DNA of 64,000 bases from Megaustenia siamemsis (Eukaryota > Mollusca > Gastropoda > Stylommatophora > Ariophantidae): positions 20,389,279 to 20,453,278 of the forward strand of contig JAVIAB010000049.1 in the NCBI GenBank assembly GCA_032433765.1. Reading direction: 5' to 3'. The translations under genes were made by a program, and so were the position numbers. Each line of letters opens with the position of its first letter. Within the stretch, counting starts at the first letter, position 1. This document shows, piece after piece, positions 20,735 through 33,164 of the stretch. The notes under the pieces are model-generated. The model was given only the letters and a program-made list of their open reading frames with translations. It did not search any database and was not told the DNA's origin.

Positions 20735-21485
20735 GGCAGTAATGGCATTAAATGGTACGACAAGAATTACTTGGAAGATCTAGATTTTGCTGATGATATA
20801 ATGCTCCTTTTAATAGCAAAAAGACAGAGGTAATGTAACAACAAAGAAAAAGACAGAGGTAATGGTAACAACAAAGTAAAAGACATCACCTCGGTGCAAA
20901 CTAGAGACAAGTGGAACAATATTAAAACAGGTAAATGAATTTAAATATTTGGGAACTTTGTTAACCTCAGACGGAAGATGTACAAAAGAGGTGAGATGCA
21001 GAATGGCTCAAGCTAAAGCAGCTTTCCAAAAAATGAGGAAAATACTGTACAATCCATTCTTGACAATAGAAACAAGAAAAAGAGTTCTTAAATGTTATGT
21101 AGAGCCAGTCTTATCACTGGAGTCTGTAGAAATGTGGTTTTACAGAAGAATGTTGAGAATACCATCTATGGACAGTTACGAAAAGTAATGAAGAGGTTCT
21201 GAGAGAGGTCAAAGCAAAAAGAGAGCTAATTTCCAATGTTAGGAAGAGACAATCATCATTTTTAGGCCATGTAATGAGAAGAGAACAACTTGAATATAGT
21301 GTAACAACTGGAAAAATTGAGGGACGAAGAGATAGAGGGCAGCAAAGAGAAAAAATAACAGACAGCTTAAGAGAATGGCTTGGCAGAAGGTCAACAACAG
21401 AAATGATAAATAGCTGCCGAGATCGAAAGTTGTGGAGAGACATGTTCACCTACGCCACTAGGCCCGGTACTTGATGATGATGATG
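20735..21485 (+). pseudogene. LINE B relic retaining the RT catalytic FADD motif
   Basis: Begins before LEDLDFADDIMLLL (FADD codons at about 20785-20796, the catalytic Asp pair). After frame damage near 20830-20900 come EFKYLGTLLTSDGRCTKEV, RMAQAKAAFQKMRKIL, FYRRMLRIP, then MRREQLEYSVTTGKIEGRRD and RKLWRDMFTYATRPGT with an (ATGATG) tail. A deletion removes the LTYGRESW segment. Shows the single-copy state of the RCTKEV hexapeptide. Confidence 0.85.
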
Positions 21486-21610
21486 ATAGTGCTCCTAAGT
21501 GACAATATCAACAAGATCCAAAATACCACGTATATCCCTTCCTACATGGCGGAAACTAATGGACTTCAAATAAACGGGATCAATTACAAAAAATAATGAA
21601 AAATAATAAG

Positions 21611-22125
21611 TCACATTATTTCTTCTTCTTCTTCTTCTATCCTTCCTCTGCTGCCGTTGGCGTCGAGGGGAGATACAATCTGCGATTCTTTGTTCTTCTG
21701 TTGGCCTCTTCTTGTGTTATCCCTCTTAGTGACTCTAGTATTCCCTTTATCCATCTCTTTCTCGGTCTTCCTCTTAATCTGGCGTTTTCGTAGCGTTTGT
21801 TTATGTCTCTTTGAGTCATTGTTAGTTCTTTTTGTCTTGTTATGTGGCCGAACCAATTTATTTGTTGTTTCTTTATGTATTCGATGGCTGGTTCAATTTC
21901 GAGTTTCTTCCTCAGGTCAGTGTTTCTTACTCTGTCCCTTAAGCGCTTTTCTGTCATTCTTCTGACACATTTCATTTCGGTGGTCGTTATCTTTCTTATT
22001 GTTCTAGACAGAGTCCAATTCTGGCACTGATAGCACAGAGATGGTAGAAAAATTGATTTGTATATTGCCCTTTTTGCTTTAGTCTTCTTAGTTAAAGACC
22101 TCAAATTTAGGGTTTGGGACATTTA
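21611..22125 (-). pseudogene. LINE A relic with a 161-residue open C-terminus
   Basis: Open minus frame 21637-22122: KAKRAIYKSIFLPSLCYQCQ and NWTLSRTIRKITTTEMKCVR (thumb), IEYIKKQQINWFGHITRQKE, RPRKRWIKGILESLRGITQE and RLYLPSTPT. The longest intact LINE A C-terminal stretch in the window. The end has a (GAAGAA)-type tail at 21618-21636. RT palm absent. Confidence 0.85.
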
Positions 22126-22132
22126 GTCTCCT

Positions 22133-22500
22133 TATCATCATCATCATGTGCCATACCGGTTGGCGTAGGTGATCATGTCACTCCACAATCTTCTATCTAC
22201 AGTGCATCGTATCAGTTCTGTTGTTGACTGTTTTCCATGCCATGACACCAAGCTATCCAGTATTTTCTCTCTTTGTCGTCCGCGATCTCTCTTTCCTTTT
22301 ATTTTGCCAGTTGTAACCAAGTATTCCAACTTTCCTCTTCTTATGATGTGCCCGTAAAATGTTGATTGCTTCTTTCTGATGTTTTTTTTTTTTTTTGAGC
22401 TCCCTTTCTCACTTCTATTGACATAGATTTGTTGCATAAGATATTTTTCATTTTCTGAAATGCTATTTTGGCCTGGGCTAATCTGCTTTTTATTTATGTG
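22133..22500 (-). mobile_element. LINE C relic
   Basis: Minus frame with RGKLEYLVTTGKIKGKRDRG, DSLVSWHGKQSTTELIRCTV and RRLWSDMITYANRYGT, with a (CAT)n tail at its left end. A T-run at 22382-22397 interrupts the thumb region and part of it is deleted. Confidence 0.8.
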
Positions 22501-22627
22501 GTGCATCTCGTTATAGTTCGCAAAATAGATCTTTCTTCGGCGATGCAATGAGAAAGGAAAGAAAACACAGTAAAAGAAAAATATAATTATCTGAATTTTA
22601 AAAATGTAGAAGTAATGTTACTTGATA

Positions 22628-23350
22628 AACATGACAAGCAAAAAATATGGACTAGAAATGAATATAAAAAAGACTAAAACTATGATCATAAACAAAGAAA
22701 ATTCTCAAGACCTACAATTAAATATCACAGTTGAAGGAATACATCTGGAGACAGTCCAGAGCTACAACTGCCTGGGACATGCTGTAACCAATGATGGAAA
22801 ATGCAAAATTGAAATAAACAAAAGAATAGGTATGGCAAAAATTAATTTTAATGCCATGATAAATATACTAACAACAAAACAAATATCAGCAGGGCTGAAA
22901 CTAAGAATAGCAAAATGTTATATCTTTCACAATATTCCTGTATGGTGCAGAAACATGGACATTAGACAAGAAAATAGAACAGAAAATTGAAGCCTTTGAA
23001 ATGTGGATTTATAGAAGATTAGGTAGATTTGGATGGAAAGAAAAGATAACAAACGATAAAGTTTTAAAACAACTGAAAATAAAAAGAGAACTACTAAATA
23101 CAATTAAGACAAGACAAATGAAATTTTTGGGGCATGTTAAAAGACACAACAGGCAACTAAAAGTAATATAGGAAGGAAAAATACAAGGTAAAAGAGGCAG
23201 AGGCAGACCAAGACTAACATGGACGAGTAACATCAAAAGATGGTCAAGTCAATCTATGACAGCCTGCACCATCAAAGCAAGAAACAGAGTAGAATGGCGA
23301 TCCATGGTAGCCAACCTTCGTTGCGAAGAAGGCACACGATGATGATGATG
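22628..23350 (+). pseudogene. LINE F insertion with 14-bp TSD
   Basis: 5'-truncated just after the RT palm: MTSKKYGLEMNIKKTKTMI, TVQSYNCLGHAVTNDGKCK and KRIGMAKINFNAMINILTTK. One frameshift follows near 22950, then EAFEMWIYRRLGRFGWKEK, LGHVKRHN and KRGRGRPRLTWTSNIKRW to a (GATGATGATGATG) tail. TSD AATGTTACTTGATA at 22614-22627 and 23351-23364 is perfect, so insertion is relatively recent. One in-frame stop in the C-terminal part. Confidence 0.9.
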
Positions 23351-23364
23351 AATGTTACTTGATA

Positions 23365-23980
23365 CAGAACGCAGGTGTAACAAAACAAAATGCATAAGAG
23401 AAAATAAGAGAAGACTTAAAGCCCCTAAATAAATAAATAGAGATACAGTAGGATAAAAAGGTAGAAAGATTACAGTTTATGATTCCCATTAAGGATTCTG
23501 ACAGCTGCCAGGATCGTTATGTGATGAGACAAGCCCTGTAACAACACATCATCTTTCCTTCTCGTCAGGACCTCACTGAAAGGCATCACTCATAGGGCAG
23601 ATGCCGACATGCTGTTTGCAACAACAAACAGGCGAGGGCTTTCAAGTATTATGTAGCTGAGCAGGTCTGGACGGTTGTAAAAGGGTGCTCTGACGGATTG
23701 AAGGATATCGTGGAGAGCACGGGCAGGGACGGGGCGTGGTAAGGGAGATAATTGATAACCTTTTTACACTCGTTTTGTATGTTTCTACGGTCTGGGAGAA
23801 ACGGGGTTGGTGGGGGGGGGGGGGGCAGCACATTAGAAGGATGGAGGGAAATAGACAAGAGAAGGTGAGAAGGAAAGCATGGGAGAGAAATCAGGAGGTG
23901 AACTGTTGCGGGAGTGAAAGATTTTTTGTTTAATGATGAGAGTAGAGAACAAATGTAGAAGGTAGACGCAACAGAAAATA
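23365..23980. other. No recognisable gene; short G-run
   Basis: A 12-13 base G-run lies at about 23814-23826. Otherwise single-copy-looking, with short frames that lack motifs. Confidence 0.4.
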
Positions 23981-24400
23981 AAATTAGGAGAGAAAGAAAG
24001 AGAAGGACGGGTAGAAAGAAAGAGAAGGACGGGTAGAAAGAAAGAGAAGGACGGGTAGAAAGAAACAGAAGGACGGGTAGAAAGAAACAGAAGGACGGGT
24101 AGAAAGAAACAGAAGGACGGGTAGAAAGAAACAGAAGGACGGGTAGAAAGAAACAGAAGGACGGGTAGAAAGAAACAGAAAGAAGGGTAGAAAGAAAGGA
24201 AGGGATGAGGAGACAGAAACAGGTAAAGGGGGAGAGAGAGAGACAAATCGAAGGAGAGAAAGAAATAGAAAGACGGTTAGAAAGAAACAGAAAGAAGGGT
24301 AGAAAGCAAGATGAAACAGAAGACAGAAACAGGTAAAGAGAGGGAGAGAGAGAGAGACAAAGCGACGGAGAAAAAGAATAGGGAAGAAAGAATGTCTTAA
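23981..24400. repeat. 22-bp polypurine minisatellite
   Basis: About 9-10 tight units of GAAAGAAACAGAAGGACGGG plus TA at 23990-24190, then degenerate derivatives to 24400. Confidence 0.9.
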
Positions 24401-24640
24401 AGAGAGAATTATATTAAACATAGCTGTACAAAGTGGGGACAACAGGTAAAGTATTGCAGATTGAATGGGATGGGATGGGATGTGGGTGGGTGGATGGAAT
24501 TGGAGGGATAAATGGGATGGGTGGGTGATTGGAAACATAGATATGGACGGGTGGATGGATGTGTGGATTGGTAATGGGTGAGTGGGTGAATGGATAGGTG
24601 AATGTATGGGATGATGGGTGGGATGAAATGGGATGTATGG
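24401..24640. repeat. Degenerate GGGT/GGAT repeats
   Basis: Loosely periodic GGATGGGATG and GGTGGATGGA sequence that grades into the pure tetranucleotide array. Confidence 0.75.
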
Positions 24641-25196
<556 letters not shown>

Positions 25197-25412
25197 TCCT
25201 TGCCTTGCTAAGCGAATGGAGAAAGTGGAGACAATATGATTGTACCATGCCAGGCCGTCCTCTCATTCCCAGAAAAATCATGGTACCAATAGTCAAAGAG
25301 TGGTTAAACCACGGAACCTTGTTTGTCCGGAACTATCCACTTTCGGGAACTGAGCCCAGGATCCTCCTGATCATGAAGCGAGCACACCAACCACTCAGCC
25401 ACTGAGGCTCAG
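25197..25412 (-). mobile_element. SINE-1-related tRNA SINE with its 3' end against (TATC)n
   Basis: Reverse complement starts GAGCCTCAGTGGCTGAGTGG (box A-like) and continues to a core shared with SINE-1 (GGTACCATGATTTTTCTGGG). Its 3' end GCTTAGCAAGGCAAGGAAT touches the tetranucleotide array. Head region diverged from typical SINE-1. Confidence 0.65.
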
Positions 25413-25880
25413 ACAGAAATAGTCAAACACTAAAAATGAATAACGAAAATGAAAATAAAGAGAAACGAGAACAAAGAACCGGGCATCTTTGTAATGATAG
25501 AGGATGTTATAGATTAAGAGATTAGAAGCAGAGCCAACAAAAGGCAGAGAGAACAAGAGAAAAGCTTAAAAATGCGCAGAAAATGAGTCAGGAAAACGTT
25601 GGCATCTAGAAACAAAGCCACAAATAAATAATAAAACTAAATTGAAAAATTATTGGTAGAATATATAAAGATAATAAATGGAGATAGAAAGTAAAATAGA
25701 AACTTAATCAAATAGACATGGCAAAAACGGAGGAGAGGAACAGAAAATATGAGTAATCTTCAACAACAACAAAAAAATAACAGTTTTAAAGGCAAGAAAA
25801 GACAAAGGAAGACGGATATCAAAGAGGGAAAAGTACAAAGAAATGTTTATGTTGATTATGTAATGATGTGTGGTCGGCGC
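25413..25880. other. No recognisable feature
   Basis: A-rich sequence without coding or family similarity. Confidence 0.4.
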
Positions 25881-25882
25881 AA

Positions 25883-26985
25883 GGCTTTCATCATCATTAA
25901 GTACCAAGCCTGCTGACGTAGGTGATCATATCTCTCCACATCTTTCGATCTCGACAGTTAATTATCATTTCTGTTGTTGACCTTCTGCCAAGTCATTATC
26001 GTAATATGTCTGGTATCTTTTCTCTTTCATCATCATCATCATCGAGTGCCTTCTCCGCAACGAAGGTTGGCTACCATGGATCGCCATTCTAATCTGTTTC
26101 TTGCTTTTATGGTGCAGACTGTCATAGATTGACTTGTCCATCTTTTGATGTTAATCGTCCATGTTAGTCTTGGTCTGCCTCTGCCTCTTTTACTTTGTAT
26201 TTTCCCTTCCAATATTACTTTTAGTAGGCTGTTGTGTCTTTTAACATTCCCGAACAATTTCATTTGTCTTGTCTTAATTGTATTTAGTAATTCTCTTTGT
26301 ATTTTCAGTTGTTTTAAAACTTCATCGTTTGTTTTCTTTCCTTTCCATCCAATTCTACCTATGCTTCTATAAATCCACATTTCAAAGGCTTCAATTTTCT
26401 GTTCTGTTTTCTAATCTAATGTCCATGTTTCTGCACTATACAGGAATATTGAGAAAATGTAACATTTTGCCATTCTTAGTTTCAGCCTTGCTGAAATTTG
26501 TTTTGTTGTTAGTATATTTTTCATGGCATTAAAATTACTTTTTGCCATTCCTATTCTTTTATTTATTGGTTATAGTATGACCCAGGTAGTTGTAACTCTG
26601 TACTGTCTCCAGATATATTCACTCAAATGTGATATTTAATTGTAGGTCTTGAGAATGTTCTTTGTTTATGATCATAGTTTTGGTCTTTTTGATATTCATA
26701 TCTAGTCCATATGTTTTGCTTGTTATGTTTATCACATTAAGCAATTGTTGCAGGTCTTTAGGATTTTCTGCTGGTAGGACAGTATCATCAGCATATCTTA
26801 GGTTATTGATTATCTTTCCAATAATGTTTAGACCTGGCATCTCCGAGATGTTTTTAAAGATTTGCTCAGTGTGTCTTTGAACACTTTTCTCTTTGCTTCC
26901 CTCTAATCTCCTTGTCAATCAATTTCCCCAGTTGTCACATTATAGTCCAGCTGTTCCCTTCGCATTGTATGGCCAAAACATTATG
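25883..26985 (-). mobile_element. LINE B relic split by a LINE F insertion
   Basis: Left part 25883-26027 has the (CAT)n tail and the reverse complement of the MITYAS..W region. Right part 26884-26985 continues with CTCTTTGCTTCCCTCTAATC and the TTGTCACATTATAGTCCAGC segment. The break lies within the C-terminal ORF at an 11-bp duplicated site. Confidence 0.82.
26028..26883 (-). pseudogene. LINE F nested in LINE B; retains RT YADD
   Basis: Flanked by CTTTTCTCTTT at 26017-26027 and 26884-26894. Minus strand encodes QRHTEQIFKNISEMPGLNII, then NNLRYADDTVLPAENPKDLQ (YADD catalytic motif) and KTYGLDMNIKKTKTMIINKE. An internal deletion follows. The thumb and C-terminus (IYRSIGRIGWKGKKTNDEVL; GRGRPRLTWTINIKRW) run to the (GATGATGATGATGATG) tail. 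5'-truncated within the palm; inactive. Confidence 0.9.
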
Positions 26986-27198
26986 ATATAGCTGCTATTA
27001 TGAAGGTGATGTAGGGTGAATGATTTCTTTATTTTATGGGTTCTGCTTGGAAATATTTATTGTAGCAATTCTGAATGTGCTATAGTAGGGGTTACAGGGT
27101 GAATGGGAACACACTCCTTGATTCACCTCGAAATGTTAACTAAATGGTTGATTTAACAATAAGCTGATTAGGGTGGTCACTACAATTATCAGCAAGAT
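26986..27198. other. No recognisable feature
   Basis: Short flank before the 20-bp satellite. Confidence 0.4.
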
Positions 27199-30190
27199 GG
27201 AGCACTGCCCACACCGTCATCTCACTGCCCACACCGTCATCTCACTGCCCACACCGTCATCTTACTGTCCATACTGTCATCTCACATTGTCCATACTGTC
27301 ATCTCACATTGTCCATACTGTCAACTCACTGTCCATACTGTCATCTCACTGTCCATACTGTCATCTCACATTGTCCATACTGTCAACTCACTGTCCACAC
27401 CGTCATCTCACTGTCCTCACTGTCATCTCACTGTCCGTACCGTCATCTCACAGTCCGTACCGTCATCTCACTGTCCATACCGTCATCTCACTGCCCATAC
27501 CGTCATCTCACTGTCCATACCGTCATCTCACTGCCCGTACCGTCATCTCACTGCCCGTACCGTCATCTCACTGTCCGTACCGTCATCTCACTGTCCGTAC
27601 CGTCATCTCACTGTCCGTACCGTCATCTCACTGCCCATACCGTCATCTCACTGTCCATACCGTCATCTCACGGCCCATACCGTCATCTCACTGTCCGTAC
27701 CGTCATCTCACTGTCCGTACCGTCATCTCACTGCCCGTACCGTCATCTCACTGCCCGTACCGTCATCTCACTGTCCGTACCGTCATCTCACTGCCCGTAC
27801 CGTCATCTCACTGCCCGTACCGTCATCTCACTGTCCGTACCGTCATCTCACAGTCCGTACCGTCATCTCACTGCCCGTACCGTCATCTCACTGCCCATAC
27901 CGTCATCTCACTGCCCACACCGTCATCTCACTGTCCATACCGTCATCTCACTGCCCATACCGTCATCTCACTGCCCATACCGTCATCTCACATTGTCCAT
28001 ACCGTCAACTCACTGTCCACACCGTCATCTCACTGTCCTCACTGTCATCTCACTGTCCATACCGTAATCTCACTGTCCATACCGTCATCTCACTGTCCAC
28101 ATTGTCATCTCACTGTCCACACCGTCATCTCACTGTCCATACCGTCATCTCACTGTCCACACCGTCATCTCACTGTCCACACCGTCATCTCACTGTCCTT
28201 ACCGTCATCTCACTGTCCACACCGTCATCTCACTGTCCACACCGTCATCTCACTGTCCACACCGTCATCTCACTGCCCACACCGTCATCTCACTGTCCAC
28301 ACCGTCATCTCACTGTCCACACCGTCATCTCACTGTCCATACCGTCATCTCACTGTCCATACCGTCATCTCACTGTCCACACCGTCATCTCACTGCCCAC
28401 ACCGTCATCTCACTGCCCATACCGTCATCTCACTGCCCATACCGTCATCTCACTGTCCATACCGCCATCTCACTGTCCATACCGTCATCTCACTGTCCAT
28501 ACCGTCATCTCACTGTCCATACCGTCATCTCACTGTCCAAACTGTCATCTCACTGCCCATACCGTCATCTCACTGTCCATACCGTCATCTCACTGTCCAT
28601 ACCGTCATCTCACTGTCCATACCGTCATCTCACTGTCCATACAGTCATCTCACTGTACCAACCGTCATCTCACTGTCCATACCGTCATTTCACTGTCCAT
28701 ACCGTCATCTCACTGTCCATACCGTCATCTCACTGTCCATACCGTCATCTCACTGTCCATACCGTCATCTCAATGTCCATACCGTCATCTCACTGTCCAT
28801 ACCGTCATCTCACTCTCCATACCGTCATCTCACTGTCCATACCGTCATCTCAATGTCCATACCGTCATCTCACTGTCCATACCGTCATCTCACTGTCCAT
28901 ACCGTCATCTCACTGTCCATACCGTCATCTCACTGTCCATACCGTCATCTCACTGTCCATACCGTCATCTCACTGTCCATACCGTCATCTCACTGTCCAT
29001 ACCGTCATCTCACTGTCCACACCGTTATCTCACTGTCCATATCGTCATCTCACTGTCCATACCGTCATCTCACTGTCCAAACTGTCATCTCACTGTCCAT
29101 ACCGTCATCTCACTGTCCATACCGTCATCTCACTGTCCATACCGTCATCTCACATTGTCCATACCGTCATCTCACTGTCCATACCGTCATCTCACTGTCC
29201 ATATCGTCATCTCACTGTCCATACCGTCATCTCACTGTCCAAACTGTCATCTCACTGTCCACACCGTCATCTCACTGTCCACACCGTCATCTCACTGTCC
29301 ACACCGTCATCTCACTGTCCATACCGTCATCTCACTGTCCACACCGTCATCTCACTGTCCACACCGTCATCTCACTGTCCACACCGTCATCTCACTGTCC
29401 ACACCGTCATCTCACTGTCCACACCGTCATCTCATTGTCCACACCGTCATCTCATTGTCCATACCGTCATCTCATTGTCCATACCGTCATCACATTGTCC
29501 ATACCGTCATCTCATTGTCCACACCGTCATCTCATTGTCCATACCATCATCTCATTGTCCATACCATCATCTCATTGTCCATACCGTCATCTCACTGTCC
29601 ATATCGTCATCTCACTGTCCATACCGTCATCTCACTGTCCAAACTGTCATCTCACTGTCCATACCGTCATCTCACTGTCCATACCGTCATCTCACTGTCC
29701 ACACCGTCATCTCACTGTCCATACCGTCATCTCACTGTCCATACTGTCATCTCACTGTTCATACCGTCATTTCACTGTCCACACCGTCATCTCATTGTCC
29801 ACACCGTCATCTCATTGTCCATACCATCATCTCATTGTCCATACCGTCATCTCATTGTCCATACCGTCATCTCATTGTCCACACCGTCATCTCATTGTCC
29901 ATACCATCATCTCATTGTCCATACCATCATCTCATTGTCCTCACCGTCATCTCATTGTCCACACCGTCATCTCATTGTCCATACCGTCACCTCACTGTTC
30001 ATACCGTCATCTCACTGTCCACACCGTCATCTCATTGTCCACACCTTCATCTCATTGTCCACACCGTCATCTCATTGTCCATACCATCATCTCATTGTCC
30101 ATACCAGCATCTCATTGTCCACACCGTCATCTCATTGTCCACACCGTCATCTCACTGCCCATACCGTCATCTCCCATTGTCCACACGGGC
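27199..30190. repeat. 20-bp satellite array, about 149 units
   Basis: Tandem CCGTCATCTCACTGTCCATA units over about 3 kb. The unit has no stop in any plus frame, so 1,045-, 754- and 568-residue frames arise as by-products. Variants are zoned: CGTAC forms at 27420-27900, CACAC forms at 28080-28420, CATAC forms at 28450-29250, and CTCATTGTCC forms from 29420. A few longer units with CACATTGTCC interrupt the phase (27272, 27292, 27369, 27991, 29153). Confidence 0.97.
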
Positions 30191-30204
30191 ATTTCACTGT
30201 CCAC

Positions 30205-30620
30205 AAATTTCTCAACGAGCACCGGCCAAAACAAAAGGAATGTCCGCGCAGGACAAAACGACCAGGTATTCTACAAGGGATACCCGACCGAACCGGACTT
30301 TACTGTTTAAGGCTTTTTTTCTTTATAGAGTACATCAGGGCAGGGGGTATGTACCTCCATTGCTAGCAACAAACCGGGATGGTCTGCAGCCACGCGTCAC
30401 TGAAGCTGTAAACTCGATCATACCGGATATGCTGCTGGGGGTCTTGTCCGAGCTTGATCAACGTATCCATGTTTGCTGAGTAACGGTTGGGGCGCACATC
30501 AAGCGTGTGTGTTATCAACCAACACAATTTGAACTTTATGATTTGATGCAACGGTAGTCATCGATGTGTAAGAATATCCCAATAAACGTTACATTTCATC
30601 TATTTTATTTGGGTTTGCTG
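30205..30620 (+). pseudogene. Possible DNA-transposon transposase C-terminus relic
   Basis: A plus frame reads RDGLQPRVTEAVNSIIPDML, LGVLSELDQRIHVC, a stop, then VTVGAHIKRV. This resembles the C-terminal tail of mariner/Tc1-like transposases (a DVCR.T.GAHI motif by recall). Followed by an AATAAA-containing AT-rich segment at 30580. No DDE domain or terminal inverted repeat was found. Confidence 0.35.
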
Positions 30621-31120
30621 ACCCCACGAGGCATTAATGTATCACACTCAAACACATAGTACCCCTGTGGCTGTCCCTTCCCTATTGCATATTCTCTGAT
30701 GCTCATGTTAGCGCATAATAGTATACACACATGCTATGCTATTCACTTCTCTCCTCTACTAGACCCCGCTGCATCACTTCTGTTATCTCTTTCCCCACTC
30801 TGCGACATCTCAATCTTTCCTCTGTTCGTGTACTCTCTATTCTTCTGGCCTGTTCATTGCCCTGTGTGTATGCACACATAACTGTGTGTGCGAACTTCTA
30901 ATGATGCGTGCTGTGTGCACACATTTTCACGTTGGTGCGAGCACACGTTCCCCGTACATGTACCGTGTCGTTCATTTTCCTTCTGGCCACATCACAGTTT
31001 ACAGGGCATACCTTTTATTCTTCTTATTATTTTTATTTCTCGCTGTAGTTCAAAATTATTATTATTTCATTATTTTTTGTTGTTGTTTTAAATACATATC
31101 AGTGCGTGTGTTAAACGTTT
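30621..31120. other. No recognisable feature
   Basis: Single-copy-looking sequence; short frames lack motifs. Confidence 0.35.
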
Positions 31121-31157
31121 GTTCCTGCTGAAGGCCTATGTGCCGAAACGTTGTTCT
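31121..31157 (+). ncRNA. Degenerate hammerhead-like motif
   Basis: CTGCTGAAGGCCTATGTGCC followed by GAAACGTTG resembles a hammerhead core: a CUGANGA-like element, a GGC/GCC stem II and GAAAC. The sixth core position is C instead of A, so activity is unlikely. Related sequences are at 58833-58870, 62081-62117 and 63507-63535. Confidence 0.3.
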
Positions 31158-31169
31158 AATTTGTGTCGT

Positions 31170-31434
31170 CCAATTATTACGCAAGTACGAGTCAAACACC
31201 AGTGGATAGAGAGATACAGCGAAGACGATGGCGCTGGATAGGACACACACTACGGAAGCCAACTGAGAGTATTACACAACAGGCCTTTTTTGGAATCTCC
31301 AGGGGGAAAATACAAAGAGGAAGTCCCAGGAATTATTGGAGAAGACAGATGGAAGGAGAGAAGCAGAGATGAAGATGATGGGGAAGACATGGAAAGATCT
31401 TAAAAGAATGGCAATAGACAGAACGACTTGGAAA
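31170..31434 (+). mobile_element. LINE E relic, C-terminal region
   Basis: Plus frame with TPVDREIQRRRWRWIGHTLR, KPTESITQQAFFGISRGKIQ and RGSPRNYWRRQMEGE. One frameshift lies before the C-terminus, which then runs into 38-bp repeats. Confidence 0.82.
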
Positions 31435-31620
31435 GTGTTTGTTGAAGACCTATGCTCCACTGGGAGCTGAAAGTGTTTGTTGAAGACCTATGCTCCACTG
31501 GGAGCTGAAAGTGTTTGTTGAAGACCTATGCTCCACTGGGAGCTGAAAGTGTTTGTTGAAGACCTATGCTCCACTGGGAGCTGAAAGTGTTTGTTGAAGA
31601 CCTATGCTCCACTGGGAGCT
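31435..31620 (+). repeat. 38-bp LINE E C-terminal repeat (5 units)
   Basis: Units of GTGTTTGTTGAAGACCTATG plus CTCCACTGGGAGCTGAAA, period exactly 38. Variant CTCCACTGGG distinguishes this array from the others (CTCCACAGGG), suggesting local amplification. Confidence 0.92.
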
Positions 31621-31990
31621 AAAAAAGGTAAAAGAGGAAGAAGAATTATTACACAAAACTTTAACCATATTGTTTTCTCTATTTTATTTCTATTTATATT
31701 TTTTTTCATTTCTCCTTACATTCTGTATCTGTTGGAAGTGCAGAATTGTTTTTGTGCTTACCCTGTATCAGGAAATATAATATAGTTACTCTCTTCCGTA
31801 TGGACAGACCCCAGTCCAGCACTGATTGGGAAGAAACTGGGCTATATCGATGACCTAATCTCTAGTCTAGCTGGACGTAGACTATCAACAAGGAGCCAAA
31901 AATAGGAAGTTAAGTGAGGTCTTTGTTAGTTGTATGTCGCTGATCCAAGTCCTCTAAATCATGCTTTTCTTGAGACCGATAGACAAACAA
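31621..31990. other. No recognisable feature
   Basis: AT-rich flank between two LINE E relics. Confidence 0.4.
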
Positions 31991-32275
31991 ATAACTAATT
32001 GCAGAGACAAAGACCGATGGCGCTAGATTGAAGACACTTAGCTGAAGCCAACTGAGAGTATTACACAAAAAGCCCTTTTTTTGAACCCTCAAGGGAAAAG
32101 ACAAAGGGGATGACAAAATCTACTTGGAGAAGACTGACAGAAGCAGAGATGAAGAAGATGGGAAAGGCATGGAGCGGTTGTAAGAGACTGGCACCAAATA
32201 GGACGGCTTGAAGCGCGTTTTGTTGAAGCTGTGCGATCCGTGGGGAGCTGGAAGGAGAGACTAGATCGTAAAATG
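31991..32275 (+). mobile_element. LINE E relic with unexpanded C-terminus
   Basis: GATGGCGCTAGATTGAAGAC to GAGCTGGAAG repeats the LINE E C-terminal region, including one single copy of the segment that is 38-bp-repeated elsewhere (TTTTGTTGAAGCTGTGCGAT). Frames are decayed. A useful control for the 38-bp arrays. Confidence 0.75.
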
Positions 32276-33160
32276 TAGAGAGAGAGAAAGATACAGAATA
32301 AACGTAACAGTTTGATGAAAAAATTGGCTTTATTGATTGGGGAAAAAACCAAATAAGGAAAGAATAATACATTAAAATACAAAGGAAATGAAGTAGAACA
32401 TAATAACAAATTCTAATCCCCCAAAAAATGTTACATGAAATTAGATATCAGTATGAAAAGGAAAAATAATTCAGTAATCTCCGGTGAAGCAGAAATTTTG
32501 AAATGCACTTTTTTAATCAACCAGATATGATAATACGGCTACACAGTTCTATTCCTACTCACCGTCATTGTTTCTCTTTATTTTATTCTTGTTTCTATTT
32601 TCTACACCTTATTCTTCTACCTTGAAGATTTTTTTGTTCCTGGTTTTCTGTTCTTTTTTACTTCTTTCTACCTAGCTATATCTTCTTCTTCTCCTGCTGC
32701 TGATATGTTAGAAATTGCTTTCGTCTTTTTTTTTTTTTTTTTAATCTTCCTCTTCTTGACTTTCTTTCTTTATTTGCCTTCTACATTTTTCGTCTTTTTT
32801 TCCTTCCTCATTCTTCTTTTTTCTCTCCTTCCTTTTTCTTCTGTTTTATAAAATCATCGCATTCTTCTTCCAAATATTTTTTATTCTTCTTCGTAATGTT
32901 TTTTTTTTCATTTCTTCTTCTGCCTTCTACCTTTTTTCTCTTTCTTGCTTCTTCTTTTTCTCTTATTCCTTCTTCTTCCTTCTTCTTCTTTCTACATCTT
33001 TAGTTTCACCATTATCGCAGTAATCTTCGTCACCTTCCTCATCTTCTTCCTCTTATCCTACTTGAATCTCCTCTCCTCCTGTAGATTACACACACACATA
33101 TATATGATTGTTCTTTATAACATACACCCTTACAAAATACCATCATAAGTACATCATCAT
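32276..33160. other. AT-rich then pyrimidine-rich sequence
   Basis: 32540-33080 is CTT/TTC-rich low-complexity sequence. No gene. Confidence 0.6.
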
Positions 33161-33164
33161 CTGT

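Noticed and set aside
27173..30479. 1,045-, 754- and 568-residue open frames
   Set aside because: They translate the 20-bp stop-free repeat in three registers. No promoter, splice or domain evidence.
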